From NCBI RefSeq assembly GCF_000372065.1, contig NZ_AQVB01000007.1, positions 52,884-116,883 on the forward strand: a stretch of 64,000 nt of DNA, read 5' to 3'. The notes beneath the pieces were generated by a model that was not told where the DNA came from, did no database searches, and saw only the letters and a program-made list of their open reading frames with translations. Numbering within the stretch: position 1 is the first letter of the stretch; every line of letters starts with the position of its first letter. This document shows, piece by piece, positions 1-10,571 of the stretch. The position numbers and the translations under genes were made by a program. This DNA comes from Oligella urethralis DSM 7531. GTDB lineage: Bacteria > Pseudomonadota > Gammaproteobacteria > Burkholderiales > Burkholderiaceae_B.

Positions 1-1
1 C

Positions 2-343
<342 letters not shown>

Positions 344-368
344 GATACTGTGCTTAACAGCATCTGCA

Positions 369-404
369 AAACCGCTTAGCACCACAGTGTTAGGCGGTTT
401 TTTT
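369..404 (+). terminator. Rho-independent terminator after the CoA-transferase gene
   Basis: Arms AAACCGCTTA (369-378) and TAGGCGGTTT pair, the stem continues inward as CAC/GTG, and a run of T follows. It separates the CoA-transferase gene from the TRAP operon. Confidence 0.85.
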
Positions 405-531
405 ACAAAATGTATAAACATTTGTCATGAAATAAGTTATGATTCCATGATTGGCCTCTAACGCCTTCCCTAACAACTAATAGCCATCTCTTTTTCAGGG
501 ATGAGCTGTTTTACTAATTTAGAGAGTTATT

Positions 532-1542
532 ATGCTAAAGAAATCTGTATTATTAGTAGCTGCTGCTTTTACACTGGCTGCTTGTTCTGATGATTCCAAG
601 AACTCATCAACCACGACTGAGCCACAACAGTCTGCTGCCGAAGCACCTGCAAGCACTGCTAGCGATAAGTTAGAGACTCGCTTTGTGACCATTGCTACTG
701 GTGGTGCTTCTGGCCCTTATAACATCATCGCTACAGCCTTGGCTGAGCAATACAATAAGGCCTACGGCGTTAACTCAAAGACACAAACTACCGGCGCTTC
801 AGTAGAAAATATCAACCTCATCAACCAAGACAAAGTACAAATGGCCTTTGTGATGAGTGATGTGTTAACTGATGCAATTAACGGTGAAAATAGCTTCCCT
901 GCTAAGATCGATAAGGTTCAGCAAATCGCCGCCCTCTATCCTAACTACGTTCAAGTGGTCACCTCCAAGCGCTCTGGCATTAAAACGCTAGAGGATTTAC
1001 GCGGTAAGCGTGTGGCGGTAGGTGACCAAAACTCTGGAGTTGAGGTTAACGCACGCAATCTTATTAACGGTTTTGGCATGACCTATGACGACCTACGTGT
1101 GGACTACTTAGGCTATGCCGAAGCAGCCGATGCGCTTAAAGCGGGCCGTATTGATGCCGCCTTCCTGACCAGCGGCCTACCTAATGCCTCCTTGATGGAG
1201 TTGCAGCAAAGCTTCGATCTGCAAATGGTTGAAATTCCTGCCGATCGTATTGCCGACATCGCCAAGGATAAGCCTTACTTCGTATCCTTAAATATCCCAG
1301 CCGGTACCTACGGTAATGATGCCGACATCCCGACCGCAGCGATTCAAAACGCCTTGGTTATCCATAAGGATATCAGTGAGGACGACGGTTATAAGTTAAC
1401 CAAAACCTTCTTTGAAAACTTAGAGCACCTTAAGTCTGCTCACCAAGCAGCCGGCGCTATCACGCTTGAAGGGGCGCAGTCTGGCTTAGTCGCTCCTTTA
1501 CACCCCGGTGCGAAGAAGTACTATGACGAAGTTGCTAAATAA
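532..1542 (+). CDS. TAXI family TRAP transporter solute-binding lipoprotein
   Basis: 336 residues. The N-terminus is a lipoprotein signal with lipobox LAAC and Cys18, so the mature protein should be membrane-anchored on the periplasmic side. The mature part begins near residue 44 with FVTIATGGASGPYN, the characteristic opening of TAXI (TRAP-associated extracytoplasmic immunogenic) binding proteins, followed by ALAEQYN and a conserved LRGKRVAVGDQNSGVE segment. It presents an organic acid or amino acid such as glutamate to the fused membrane subunit encoded downstream at 2064; substrate cannot be read from sequence. ATG 532 is preceded by GAGAG. The next two genes follow closely and form one operon. 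Confidence 0.9.
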   Translation: MLKKSVLLVAAAFTLAACSDDSKNSSTTTEPQQSAAEAPASTASDKLETRFVTIATGGASGPYNIIATALAEQYNKAYGVNSKTQTTGASVENINLINQDKVQMAFVMSDVLTDAINGENSFPAKIDKVQQIAALYPNYVQVVTSKRSGIKTLEDLRGKRVAVGDQNSGVEVNARNLINGFGMTYDDLRVDYLGYAEAADALKAGRIDAAFLTSGLPNASLMELQQSFDLQMVEIPADRIADIAKDKPYFVSLNIPAGTYGNDADIPTAAIQNALVIHKDISEDDGYKLTKTFFENLEHLKSAHQAAGAITLEGAQSGLVAPLHPGAKKYYDEVAK

Positions 1543-1558
1543 GTTATAAAGCCTAATC

Positions 1559-1587
1559 AAAGCCTCCCGGTTCCCGCCGGGAGCTTT
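1559..1587 (+). promoter_or_regulatory. Hairpin covering the ribosome binding site of the DUF1850 gene
   Basis: CTCCCGG (1564-1570) pairs with CCGGGAG (1577-1583), extended by AAAG/CTTT around one bulged C. The right arm contains GGGAG (1579-1583), the only good Shine-Dalgarno match for ATG 1592, at 8-nt spacing. It could lower translation of the middle gene relative to the binding protein, or stabilise the 3' end of the upstream message. Confidence 0.6.
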
Positions 1588-1591
1588 GCTT

Positions 1592-2101
1592 ATGTCTAAA
1601 CACCATCTTCCAATAGCGCTACTGCTACTTATGATGTTGGGCTTGACGGCTTTTATCATCTGGCCGCAAGAGCGCTTAAAGATCAGTTTTCAAGATCAAA
1701 CTTGCTATTTAAACGAATCTGAGTTTAGTTTGCGGTGGCGCCATTCGGTCGAGCTGCAGGATTGGCAAGAACACTATTACTTATCTTCCGGTCAATTATT
1801 GCTGGATGCTAGTTATCTGCAAACCTTTGGTGCTGGCACCCCTAGTGACGGTGAAACGATTGTAGCACCCGAAGGCTTTGTGGGATTACGAAGTCAGGTG
1901 ATACTTCCGGCCTTGCATTGGATCGTGTCAGCATATATGCAGGGTCGTATCATCAGCCCTCAAGGCAGCTGGGAGATCTACCGCTTAGTGCCTGATTACA
2001 CCGAAATTACGATTGAACCCAAAAAAACCTTTCGCCCCTTTTTCTGGCTAGGAAAAAACTGTTATGACTATGGATACTTCTCAGACGACTACCGCGAGTA
2101 G
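1592..2101 (+). CDS. DUF1850 domain-containing membrane-anchored protein
   Basis: 169 residues from ATG 1592 (an in-frame TTG lies two codons earlier). An N-terminal hydrophobic segment (about residues 8-26) acts as signal anchor. The rest matches the DUF1850 pattern: WRHSVELQDWQEHYYL, a DGETI segment and an RLVPDYTEITI segment near the C-terminus. DUF1850 genes are regularly placed between a TAXI binding protein and its fused permease, as here; the biochemical role is unknown, probably an accessory of the transporter. Its end overlaps the permease start by about 38 bases, implying coupled translation. Its ribosome binding site is inside a hairpin. Confidence 0.8.
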   Translation: MSKHHLPIALLLLMMLGLTAFIIWPQERLKISFQDQTCYLNESEFSLRWRHSVELQDWQEHYYLSSGQLLLDASYLQTFGAGTPSDGETIVAPEGFVGLRSQVILPALHWIVSAYMQGRIISPQGSWEIYRLVPDYTEITIEPKKTFRPFFWLGKNCYDYGYFSDDYRE

Positions 2102-4058
2102 TCAAACTATTCTGGAGAAATTTGACCGTGAATCGGTCACCCGCACCCCGAGTAGCCAAAGCATACGCTGGCTTATTACCGCGATTGCTGTTTTTTACTC
2201 TTTATTTCACCTCTATATGACCTTTAACCCCGTGCCCACACTGATTTTACGTTCAGTGCACGTGGCGGTGGGTGCAGCCTTAATCTTTTTACTCTACCCT
2301 CCAGCCAAAAAAAGTAGTCGTAGCAAGGTGGTCTGGTACGACTGGTTGTGGGTAGCAGCAGCCTTAGCGGGCATGTTTTATATCATCTCGCAATATCAAA
2401 ATATCATGACCGTGCGCGGCGGCATCCCTAACACCACCGATATTGTGATGGCCATATTGACCGTGGTTGTGGTGTTAGAAACAGGACGCCGAATTACGGG
2501 CTGGATTTTACCGATTTTTGCGCTTATCTTCTTAAGCTACCCCTTTTATAGTCATATGAATTTTGTGCCAGATCGTCTGGCAACGCGTCTCTATGATTTA
2601 GGGGATATTTTTGGGCAGCTTTATTTAAAAACTGAGGGTCTTTATTCCACTGCCATCGGCGCTTCTGTGGATTTTATTTTCCTCTTTATTTTATTTGGGG
2701 CCTTTTTATCACGCTCTGGCATGGGGCAACTATTTAATGATTTAGCCCTGGCGCTTGCGGGTAGCCGTCAAGGTGGTCCAGCCAAGGTTGCGGTGATTTC
2801 TAGTGGCTTTATGGGAAGTATTAACGGCTCCGCAGTGGCTAACGTGGTGGGTACCGGTGCCTTTACCATTCCTTTAATGAAAAAAGTTGGTTATAGCCGC
2901 AATTTTGCTGGTGCGGTTGAAGCCAGCGCCTCTGTCGGTGGCCAAATTTTGCCACCCATTATGGGGGCGAGTGCCTTTATTATGGCTGAAACCACCGGTG
3001 TGAAGTACAGCACCATTGCCTTAGCTGCTCTGATCCCGGCCCTCCTGTACTACTTTGGCGTGTTGGCACAAGTGCATTTCCGTGCCGGTAAGGACAATCT
3101 GCGCGGTGTACCTAAAGCAGATTTACCGCGCTTAAAAGAGGTGCTTATGGCGCGCGGTCATATGCTGCTACCCATTGTTGCGCTGATTGTGATGTTGGCT
3201 CAGTCAATTCCTATCGGCTATGCGGCAGCTTATACCATTGGCATTACAGTTGTGATTAGCTGGATTCGTCCCGAGACCCGAATGGGCTTCAAGGCGATTT
3301 TAGAGGCCCTTGAAGACGGCGCGAAGCAATCACTCTCCGTGATGGCAGCGTGTGCGGTGGTGGGCATTGTGATCGGTGTCGTCAGCCTCACCAGCTTTGG
3401 TAATGTGATGACTTCGTTGATTGTGTCCATGGGTGCGGGCTCACTCTTTTTCACCCTGGTACTGACCATGTTTGCTTCCATGATTTTAGGTATGGGCTTA
3501 CCCTCTATTCCAGCCTATATTATTACTGCAACCATGGTGGCACCGGCCTTAGCGACCTTTAATGTACCTGTGATTGTGGCGCATTTATTTGTATTCTATT
3601 TCGGTATTTTTGCCAATATCACACCGCCAGTGGCCTTAGCCTCTTTTGCTGGGGCGGGTATTGCTGGGGGTGATCCAATGCGCACTGGTTTCTTATCATT
3701 GAAATTGGCCTTAGCCGGTTTTATCGTGCCCTTTATGTTTGTGTACAACCCAGACATGCTCATGATTGACACGCGCGATATTGCGGTCACGGCCCGTGAA
3801 TTTGCACGCCCGCATTGGTTTAATATTGTCTCCGTGGCAGTGACTGCTTTTGCTGGGGTAATGGCATTATCTGCTGCACTAGAGGGCTACTTTAAAACCC
3901 ACCTTCCAAGCTGGCAGCGTTTGCCAATGGCGATCGGTGGTTTAATGCTGATTGTTCCCGAGACCTTGACGGATATTATCGGCTTAAGCATTGTGGTGGT
4001 GTTCTGCGCGCTCAATATTTTACAAGCTAGACGGGATAAAGCCGCCCTAGCGGCCTAA
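2064..4058 (+). CDS. TRAP transporter permease, fused DctQ-DctM (4TM/12TM) type
   Basis: About 664 residues, almost wholly hydrophobic, matching the usual size of fused TRAP permeases that pair with TAXI binding proteins. The N-terminal part (about residues 35-150) corresponds to the small DctQ subunit and the rest to the large DctM subunit, which carries out sodium-driven uptake across the inner membrane. Recognisable DctM segments include FMGSINGSAVANVVGTG, EASASVGGQILPPIMGA and MGLPSIPAYI. Two in-frame ATGs (2064, 2070) are possible; AGGA at 2050 favours the first. It overlaps the DUF1850 gene. With the two upstream genes it makes a complete TAXI TRAP system. Confidence 0.92.
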   Translation: MTMDTSQTTTASSQTILEKFDRESVTRTPSSQSIRWLITAIAVFYSLFHLYMTFNPVPTLILRSVHVAVGAALIFLLYPPAKKSSRSKVVWYDWLWVAAALAGMFYIISQYQNIMTVRGGIPNTTDIVMAILTVVVVLETGRRITGWILPIFALIFLSYPFYSHMNFVPDRLATRLYDLGDIFGQLYLKTEGLYSTAIGASVDFIFLFILFGAFLSRSGMGQLFNDLALALAGSRQGGPAKVAVISSGFMGSINGSAVANVVGTGAFTIPLMKKVGYSRNFAGAVEASASVGGQILPPIMGASAFIMAETTGVKYSTIALAALIPALLYYFGVLAQVHFRAGKDNLRGVPKADLPRLKEVLMARGHMLLPIVALIVMLAQSIPIGYAAAYTIGITVVISWIRPETRMGFKAILEALEDGAKQSLSVMAACAVVGIVIGVVSLTSFGNVMTSLIVSMGAGSLFFTLVLTMFASMILGMGLPSIPAYIITATMVAPALATFNVPVIVAHLFVFYFGIFANITPPVALASFAGAGIAGGDPMRTGFLSLKLALAGFIVPFMFVYNPDMLMIDTRDIAVTAREFARPHWFNIVSVAVTAFAGVMALSAALEGYFKTHLPSWQRLPMAIGGLMLIVPETLTDIIGLSIVVVFCALNILQARRDKAALAA

Positions 4059-4070
4059 TGCCTGCTATCG

Positions 4071-4100
4071 AGTAGGGTGAGGATGACGCCTCACTCTACT
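4071..4100 (+). terminator. Hairpin after the TAXI operon (possible terminator, no U-run)
   Basis: AGTAGGGTGAGG (4071-4082) pairs with CCTCACTCTACT (4089-4100) over 12 positions with one G-U pair. No T-run follows, so termination is uncertain; it may protect the 3' end. Confidence 0.45.
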
Positions 4101-4155
4101 CCTCACTGTGGTGATGTTTTGACAGGTTGCTGATGAGTGAGATTAATCAACAACC

Positions 4156-4188
4156 AAAAAAAAGCCGAATCCCCTCAGACTCGGCTTT
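4156..4188 (-). terminator. Terminator of the serS-yaaA operon
   Basis: AAAGCCGA (4161-4168) and TCGGCTTT (4181-4188) form the stem; read on the minus strand it is followed by a T-rich stretch (A-run at 4156-4163 on the plus strand). It lies just beyond the yaaA stop. Confidence 0.75.
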
Positions 4189-4206
4189 AATCCCACACGC
4201 TTTAAA

Positions 4207-4992
4207 TTACTTCTTACGCTGATCGGGTCTTAAAAAAACCAGACTATCCTCGCTAGATGAGGCCTCATCGTAGCTATAACCCTCTAAATTAAACTGCTTT
4301 AAGCCCTCAAGATCATCAATACCATTTTCAATCGCATAACGACACATCAGACCACGCGCACGCTTGGCACTAAAACTGATGATTTTATAAGCACCGTCAC
4401 GTTCCTCTTTAAAAACACATTTCACCACCGGGTACGTCAAGACATCTTTTTTAACCGCTTTAAAGTATTCCTCAGACGCTAAATTGATGATCAACGGATT
4501 TTTCTGCTCGGCAAGGCGTTGATTCAAATAGTCGGCGATTTGCCCATTCCAGAACTCATAAAGATTTTTACCCCGCTCAGTCGCTAAGCGCGTACCCATT
4601 TCCAAGCGATAAGGGCGCATTAAATCCAAAGGTCGTAACACCCCATACAGACCACTCAGAATCACCACATGCTGATTAGTCCACGCCAATTGCTTTTGAT
4701 TCAATGTCGACGCCTCTAAGCCCTCATACACATCGCCATTAAAGGCCAAAATGGCTTGGCGCGAATTTGACTGATCAAAGCTCGGCTCCCACGCTTGATA
4801 ACGCTCAACGTTAAGTGAGGCAAGACTGTCGCTAAGCTTCATCAAGTCGGCAATCTCCTGCTCCGACTTTGTTTTTAAGACCTCAATTAACTCCGTCGCT
4901 TGCGCTACAAAAAGTGGTTGTTCAAACTCATAATCCGCCGCCAAGGGACTGTCGTAATCCAATTTTTTAGCGGGTGAAAGTAAAAATAACAT
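4207..4992 (-). CDS. yaaA: Peroxide stress protein YaaA (DUF328)
   Basis: 261 residues from ATG 4992; an upstream in-frame GTG at 4998 is too close to the GGGAG ribosome site. The family signature is clear: LFLLSPAKKLDYDSP at the N-terminus, AILAFNGDVYEGLEA, LSGLYGVLRPLDLMRPYRLEMGT split across the middle, and FSAKRARGLMCRY near the C-terminus. In E. coli YaaA is an OxyR-regulated DNA-binding protein that limits free iron and Fenton damage under peroxide stress. It lies 20 bases after the serS stop and shares its terminator, so it is probably read through from serS. No OxyR site was recognised. Confidence 0.92.
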   Translation of the reverse strand: MLFLLSPAKKLDYDSPLAADYEFEQPLFVAQATELIEVLKTKSEQEIADLMKLSDSLASLNVERYQAWEPSFDQSNSRQAILAFNGDVYEGLEASTLNQKQLAWTNQHVVILSGLYGVLRPLDLMRPYRLEMGTRLATERGKNLYEFWNGQIADYLNQRLAEQKNPLIINLASEEYFKAVKKDVLTYPVVKCVFKEERDGAYKIISFSAKRARGLMCRYAIENGIDDLEGLKQFNLEGYSYDEASSSEDSLVFLRPDQRKK

Positions 4993-5012
4993 GCTCACTA
5001 CTCCCTAATTCC

Positions 5013-6359
<1,347 letters not shown>

Positions 6360-6579
6360 TTAATTGATATCCGAATAAAAAATAAATTATCTTAATTAAT
6401 TGAACAGCCTTACATCATGGCATCAGTCTGTCTCACTGTATAAGTATAACAAGGCACAGCGCTGTTATTACTCGAATGAAACAATTCCACAAGTAATGAA
6501 AGGAAATTGAGTTCTTGATCCCTTATAATGGCAACACCTGCTTATTAAGGCATTCATGTAATTAAAAAGGTTTGAATTT

Positions 6580-7263
6580 ATGCTTACACCCAGCGCAACT
6601 GAAGTACGACGTATTCGGATTTGGGATTTGCCCTTGCGCCTATTCCATTGGTCTTTTGCCGCCTGTGTGATCGGTGCCTTTATCACCGTTAAAACTGGCA
6701 ATATGGAGTGGCATCTGCGCCTTGGTCTCGCTGCCCTCTGTCTTATTATTTTCCGTATTCTTTGGGGCTTTAGCGGCACCTACTATGCACGCTTTACCCA
6801 GTTTATTAAGGGACCCACGGCCATTATCGACTATTTAAAAAGTGGTCAAAAGGTCTTTGGTCACAATCCGCTCGGCGCCTTATCCGTGTTGGCCCTCTTG
6901 GGCTTATTCGGGCTCCAAGTAGTGAGCGGTTTATTTACCGGCGACGGTTATTTTTACCAAGGTCCTTTATATCGTCTGGCTGCTAAAGACATCAGAGAGC
7001 TAATGGCAAAAATACACCACAGCACCGAGCTTCTGATGATTTTATTAGTGGTACTCCATGTGGGTGCTGTGCTATTTTATCGCTTTATTAAAAAGCAGAA
7101 TCTGATTACACCCATGATTACCGGTCAGGCTCAGCTCAGTAATGATGTGCCAACAGCCGCCGTACATGTAGAGCAAGGCCTTAGCATGTGGCTACGCTTT
7201 GTGCTTAGCTTTGGCATTGCGGTGTTAATCACCTACTATATTGCAAACGGCTTATCCTTTTAG
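6580..7263 (+). CDS. Cytochrome b561 domain protein (di-haem membrane cytochrome)
   Basis: 227 residues with about four to five membrane helices. It starts with IRIWDLPLRLFHWSF, the hallmark of prokaryotic cytochrome b561 / Ni-Fe hydrogenase b-type subunits, with candidate haem ligands His23 in the first helix, His45 in the second, and a paired HHSTELLMILLVVLHVG segment in the fourth. A single helix lies at the extreme C-terminus (about 205-225). Such proteins pass electrons between the quinone pool and a periplasmic redox partner; no partner such as a cytochrome c or YceI protein is adjacent, so the partner is unknown. It is monocistronic, divergent from serS. Confidence 0.88.
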   Translation: MLTPSATEVRRIRIWDLPLRLFHWSFAACVIGAFITVKTGNMEWHLRLGLAALCLIIFRILWGFSGTYYARFTQFIKGPTAIIDYLKSGQKVFGHNPLGALSVLALLGLFGLQVVSGLFTGDGYFYQGPLYRLAAKDIRELMAKIHHSTELLMILLVVLHVGAVLFYRFIKKQNLITPMITGQAQLSNDVPTAAVHVEQGLSMWLRFVLSFGIAVLITYYIANGLSF

Positions 7264-7324
7264 TTTTTAGTGCTCTCCACGCCCCTAGCGGGCTAAGGCA
7301 AGCACTTTTTATATAGGCAAAAAC

Positions 7325-7357
7325 AAAGGCGACTCAACGATATGCGAGTCGCCTTTT
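7325..7357. terminator. Bidirectional terminator between cytochrome b561 and aldolase genes
   Basis: AAAGGCGACTC (7325-7335) and GAGTCGCCTTTT (7346-7357) form a perfect stem with an A-run on one side and a T-run on the other. It serves the convergent b561 (+) and fba (-) genes. Confidence 0.88.
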
Positions 7358-7379
7358 GCTTATTAAGCGCTGGATGGGA

Positions 7380-8444
7380 TTAGACCGTTTTTTGGTATAA
7401 ATCACCCGCAGCATAGAGTGCCGCCATCTCTTTTAACGACACGGGCTTGATTTTAGAGGCATTACCCGCGGTACCAAAGGCCTCGTAGCGCGCAATACAA
7501 ATCTGCTTAGCCGCTTCACGCGCTGGCTTATTAAACTCACGAGGGTCAAATTTGGATGGATTTTCGTGAAGAAAACGACGAACTGCTGCTGTCATCGCCA
7601 AGCGAATATCGGTATCAATATTGACCTTGCGTACGCCATGCTTAATCGCCTCCTGAATCTCCTCAACCGGCACCCCGTAAGTCTCTTTCATATCACCACC
7701 GAACTCACGAATTTCAGCCAATAACTCCTGCGGCACGCTAGAACTACCGTGCATCACAAGGTGCGTGTTGGGTAAGCGGGCGTGGATTTCCTTAATCCGC
7801 TGAATCGATAAAATATCACCCGTTGGCTTGCGGGTAAATTTATACGCACCGTGGCTAGTACCAATGGCAATGGCTAAAGCATCGACCTGAGTACGCTTAA
7901 CAAAATCAGCCGCCTGATCCGGATCCGTCAATAACTGATCCAGGGTTAAGGTACCCTCGGCACCGTGACCGTCCTCCTTATCGCCTTGCATGGTTTCGAG
8001 CGAGCCTAACACGCCCAACTCACCCTCCACGCTAACACCGATCCGATGCGCCATTTCCACTACCTGGCGCGTCACGTCAACGTTATACTCATAGTCAGCG
8101 ACCGTCTTACCGTCGGCTTGGAGCGAACCGTCCATCATCACACTACTAAAGCCTAAATCAATGGCGCCGCGACATACCTCCGGTGATTGACCGTGGTCCT
8201 GATGCATCACAATCGGAATCTCTGGATAAGCCTCAACCGCCGCTTCAATTAAATGCTTTAAAAAGGGCTCACCGGCGTACTTACGAGCACCGGCAGAGGC
8301 CTGCATAATCACCGGACTGTCGGTTTCTCTGGCTGCTTCCATAATGGCTTGCACCTGCTCTAAGTTGTTAACATTAAAGGCAGGGATACCGTAGCCATGC
8401 TCAGCAGCGTGATCCAATAATTGGCGCATTGAGACTAAAGCCAT
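7380..8444 (-). CDS. fba: Fructose-bisphosphate aldolase, class II, Calvin-cycle subtype
   Basis: 354 residues from ATG 8444, behind AGGAG at good spacing. The class II zinc aldolase fold is shown by [20 protein letters not shown] at the N-terminus, the metal-binding [11 protein letters not shown] segment (about 80-90), the [12 protein letters not shown] loop and the phosphate-binding HGSSSVPQ and [11 protein letters not shown] segments. Length and motifs match the CbbA-like subtype used by beta- and gammaproteobacteria for both glycolysis/gluconeogenesis and the Calvin cycle. It reversibly splits fructose 1,6-bisphosphate to dihydroxyacetone phosphate and glyceraldehyde 3-phosphate. No other Calvin cycle gene is nearby, so a central carbon role is most likely. 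It is monocistronic. Confidence 0.95.
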   Translation of the reverse strand: MALVSMRQLLDHAAEHGYGIPAFNVNNLEQVQAIMEAARETDSPVIMQASAGARKYAGEPFLKHLIEAAVEAYPEIPIVMHQDHGQSPEVCRGAIDLGFSSVMMDGSLQADGKTVADYEYNVDVTRQVVEMAHRIGVSVEGELGVLGSLETMQGDKEDGHGAEGTLTLDQLLTDPDQAADFVKRTQVDALAIAIGTSHGAYKFTRKPTGDILSIQRIKEIHARLPNTHLVMHGSSSVPQELLAEIREFGGDMKETYGVPVEEIQEAIKHGVRKVNIDTDIRLAMTAAVRRFLHENPSKFDPREFNKPAREAAKQICIARYEAFGTAGNASKIKPVSLKEMAALYAAGDLYQKTV

Positions 8445-8533
8445 CAAACTCTCCTAAAATAGATTTAAATACTAATGATTCTTAATAGAGCAATTTTAAC
8501 ACGATGCTGACTCACACTTAGCTAAAGTGTGGC

Positions 8534-9352
8534 CTACACCTCATAACGACGATTGGCTAAGCAAGGCAAGGTTTGGCGCACCGCACGGATACGCTCCCGC
8601 GTCAGCGTCTGTACAATCACCCCCGGCTCCTCTGCTGCGCCTGCCAAGATCGCCCCCATCGGATCAATAATCATGCTTTGACCAGTATTTTTAGGTGCTG
8701 TTTGACCACAAGCCAAGACATAGCAGGTATTTTCAATGGCACGCGCTTGGGATAAGGTCTGCCAATGCATTTCCTTATAAGGACCTGCTAACCATGCTGC
8801 ACTTATGGATAGAATATCCGCGCCCGCAATGGCTAACTTTCTGGATAATTCAGGAAAACGCAAATCATAACAATTGACTAAACCGATACTAAACCCTTTA
8901 AGATTAAACAAACTCAGTTCGCGCTGATCCTCATACAGTGTCGCTGGCTGTACCTTGTCGGACTCCTTAAAACTAAAGGCATCGTATAAATGGATTTTGG
9001 TATAGCGTGTAATCAGCTGACCATCTGCCCCAATGGCAATCAGTTGATTAACGACTCGTGCATCGTCGACCTGCTCGGAGGGGCTTAAGACACCCACAAT
9101 CACCGCAAAACCATGGTCTTGCGCTAATTGCTGCATAACCTCGATAAAGGCGGCAGAATGCCCCCCCGCTACAGCTTGCAAGGTTTCTAAATCAGAACTA
9201 AAAGCGCACATCGCTGCTTCTGGAAACACCACTAACTCAGCCTTTGCCTCCGCCGCTTGCCGACTTAAGTCCAAAATATACTGTTTATTTTGAACAATAT
9301 CATTGCTACCTGGAAACTGCGCCACGGCGACGCGTAATTGCTCTTGACTCAC
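8534..9352 (-). CDS. Carbon-nitrogen hydrolase (nitrilase superfamily amidase)
   Basis: About 272 residues from GTG 9352, which sits 8 bases after AAGGAG; a TTG one codon earlier is possible and there is no ATG. The catalytic triad of the nitrilase superfamily is complete: Glu in VVFPEAAM (about 45), Lys in RYTKIHLYD (about 119) and Cys in VNCYDLRFPE (about 161). The NCYDLRFPEL context and length fit omega-amidase / deaminated-glutathione amidase type members, but a simple amide hydrolase with another substrate is equally possible. It is cytoplasmic. It lies 80 bases downstream of the YiiX-like gene without a terminator and may end that operon. Confidence 0.85.
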   Translation of the reverse strand: MSQEQLRVAVAQFPGSNDIVQNKQYILDLSRQAAEAKAELVVFPEAAMCAFSSDLETLQAVAGGHSAAFIEVMQQLAQDHGFAVIVGVLSPSEQVDDARVVNQLIAIGADGQLITRYTKIHLYDAFSFKESDKVQPATLYEDQRELSLFNLKGFSIGLVNCYDLRFPELSRKLAIAGADILSISAAWLAGPYKEMHWQTLSQARAIENTCYVLACGQTAPKNTGQSMIIDPMGAILAGAAEEPGVIVQTLTRERIRAVRQTLPCLANRRYEV

Positions 9353-9392
9353 CAACCCGTCTCCTTTTTACGATTAACATTAGAATGATTTA

Positions 9393-10052
9393 TTATAGAT
9401 CGCTCACTCGCTCATCACTAGTATGGATAAGCTCTAATGCCGGCAAGGCGAAAAAGGCTTCAGGAAATAACAACTCCCCACGAAAGCCCGGATAGGAAGT
9501 AAAGCGTGGTGTGAGTTGCTGTTGCAAGGCTGGCGGCAGCCCATCTCGAATAATGGTCGTACAATAGCGTGCGCCATCGTTCTCACTCGCCCTTAAGCTA
9601 AAAGGCAATCCCAGGCTATGCTCCACCGCTTGCACTAAGGCCGCTCGCTCATGACTAGCTAAACTTGATAGACGATATACGGCCCAATGCGTGGCCAATT
9701 CTGGGCTCACAAACTCCGCCAAAGGCGAGCGTATCACCTGATTAAGTCGTGCTGGATCATCATCCGTTGTGGCATGAATAATCTCCACCTCCGGTGCCCC
9801 CTGCACCACCAGCCCGATATGTGAAAAGGCACTGCCGCTCAGTCGCTTAATCACGTAGCTTTCGTAAGCGGTACCACTACGAAAAATCAAATCCCCCGGC
9901 GCTAACTTCTCGGCAATCTGAGCTGCCACTGGTGGTTTATCCAATGCCACTGCCTCAGGTGAGTCGCCTTGTAACAGCAAGTAGCTTCCCACAAAAAGAA
10001 GGAGTCCTAACAGTATCAGGACTCCTTGTGGTAACGATTTTACTAAGCGCAT
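9393..10052 (-). CDS. YiiX/YebB-like NlpC/P60 cysteine peptidase (permuted papain fold), membrane-anchored
   Basis: 219 residues. A hydrophobic N-terminal segment (about 10-28) is an uncleaved anchor or signal peptide. The rest shows the circularly permuted NlpC/P60 arrangement in which His precedes Cys: GDLIFRSG (53-60), FSHIGLVVQ with His78, and YCTTIIRDG with Cys164. YiiX-like proteins are thought to act on peptidoglycan peptides or lipids at the envelope; the substrate here is unknown. It follows the DUF4878 lipoprotein gene by about 20 bases and is downstream of the pbpC block, which supports an envelope role. Confidence 0.78.
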   Translation of the reverse strand: MRLVKSLPQGVLILLGLLLFVGSYLLLQGDSPEAVALDKPPVAAQIAEKLAPGDLIFRSGTAYESYVIKRLSGSAFSHIGLVVQGAPEVEIIHATTDDDPARLNQVIRSPLAEFVSPELATHWAVYRLSSLASHERAALVQAVEHSLGLPFSLRASENDGARYCTTIIRDGLPPALQQQLTPRFTSYPGFRGELLFPEAFFALPALELIHTSDERVSDL

Positions 10053-10074
10053 CGGGACTAAAACCTAGGGCTAC

Positions 10075-10491
10075 TTAGTCAAGATTCACCTTCCACGTCG
10101 AGCCATCTTTGATCAGATCGACGCGCTCTTCACGAGAACCCTCGGGACCATTCTTAAACGTTAACGCTAAGCGCACATCTGCACGTTTACCACTCTCATC
10201 ATGGCTGGACTCCAACACCGTTACGTTTTTAAGGCCGCCATATTGATCGGCTTGTTTTTTAGCATCATGTGCCGCCGCAGCCATCTTGCCCTTGACCATC
10301 TCTTCAATGCCTGGCTCTTTAAGCTCTTCGGCAGGGATGTAAATCATTTTTTGCACTTTATCGCCTTGGCCATTGTACATCGCCTCAATAAATTCAATGG
10401 CCGTTTTTTCATAGGGCTTGCTAGAGCCGCCACACGCCGTTATGAAAAAACCAAACGACAACGCAAAAACAAAAACTAACCACTTCTTCAT
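10075..10491 (-). CDS. DUF4878-like lipoprotein (small NTF2-like fold)
   Basis: 138 residues with a lipoprotein signal ending in lipobox ITAC (Cys20) followed by GGSS. The mature part has a start of the type AIEFIEAMYNGQGDKVQKM and ends with RVDLIKDGSTWKVNLD, the layout of DUF4878 proteins (NTF2-like small domain, strand-final WKV). Function is unknown in this family; it would sit at the periplasmic face of the inner or outer membrane. It lies between pbpC (80 bases upstream) and the YiiX-like peptidase. Confidence 0.75.
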   Translation of the reverse strand: MKKWLVFVFALSFGFFITACGGSSKPYEKTAIEFIEAMYNGQGDKVQKMIYIPAEELKEPGIEEMVKGKMAAAAHDAKKQADQYGGLKNVTVLESSHDESGKRADVRLALTFKNGPEGSREERVDLIKDGSTWKVNLD

Positions 10492-10571
10492 ATACCCTTC
10501 TCCTCATTAATAACTAATAAAAAACTATATCAGAATATACTTAAACACCCCAACTGTCAATGCAGGCAAGA

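Noticed and set aside
6468-6779. A basic 103-codon minus-strand frame overlapping the cytochrome b561 start
   Set aside because: It is antisense to the conserved b561 N-terminus and has no start signal.
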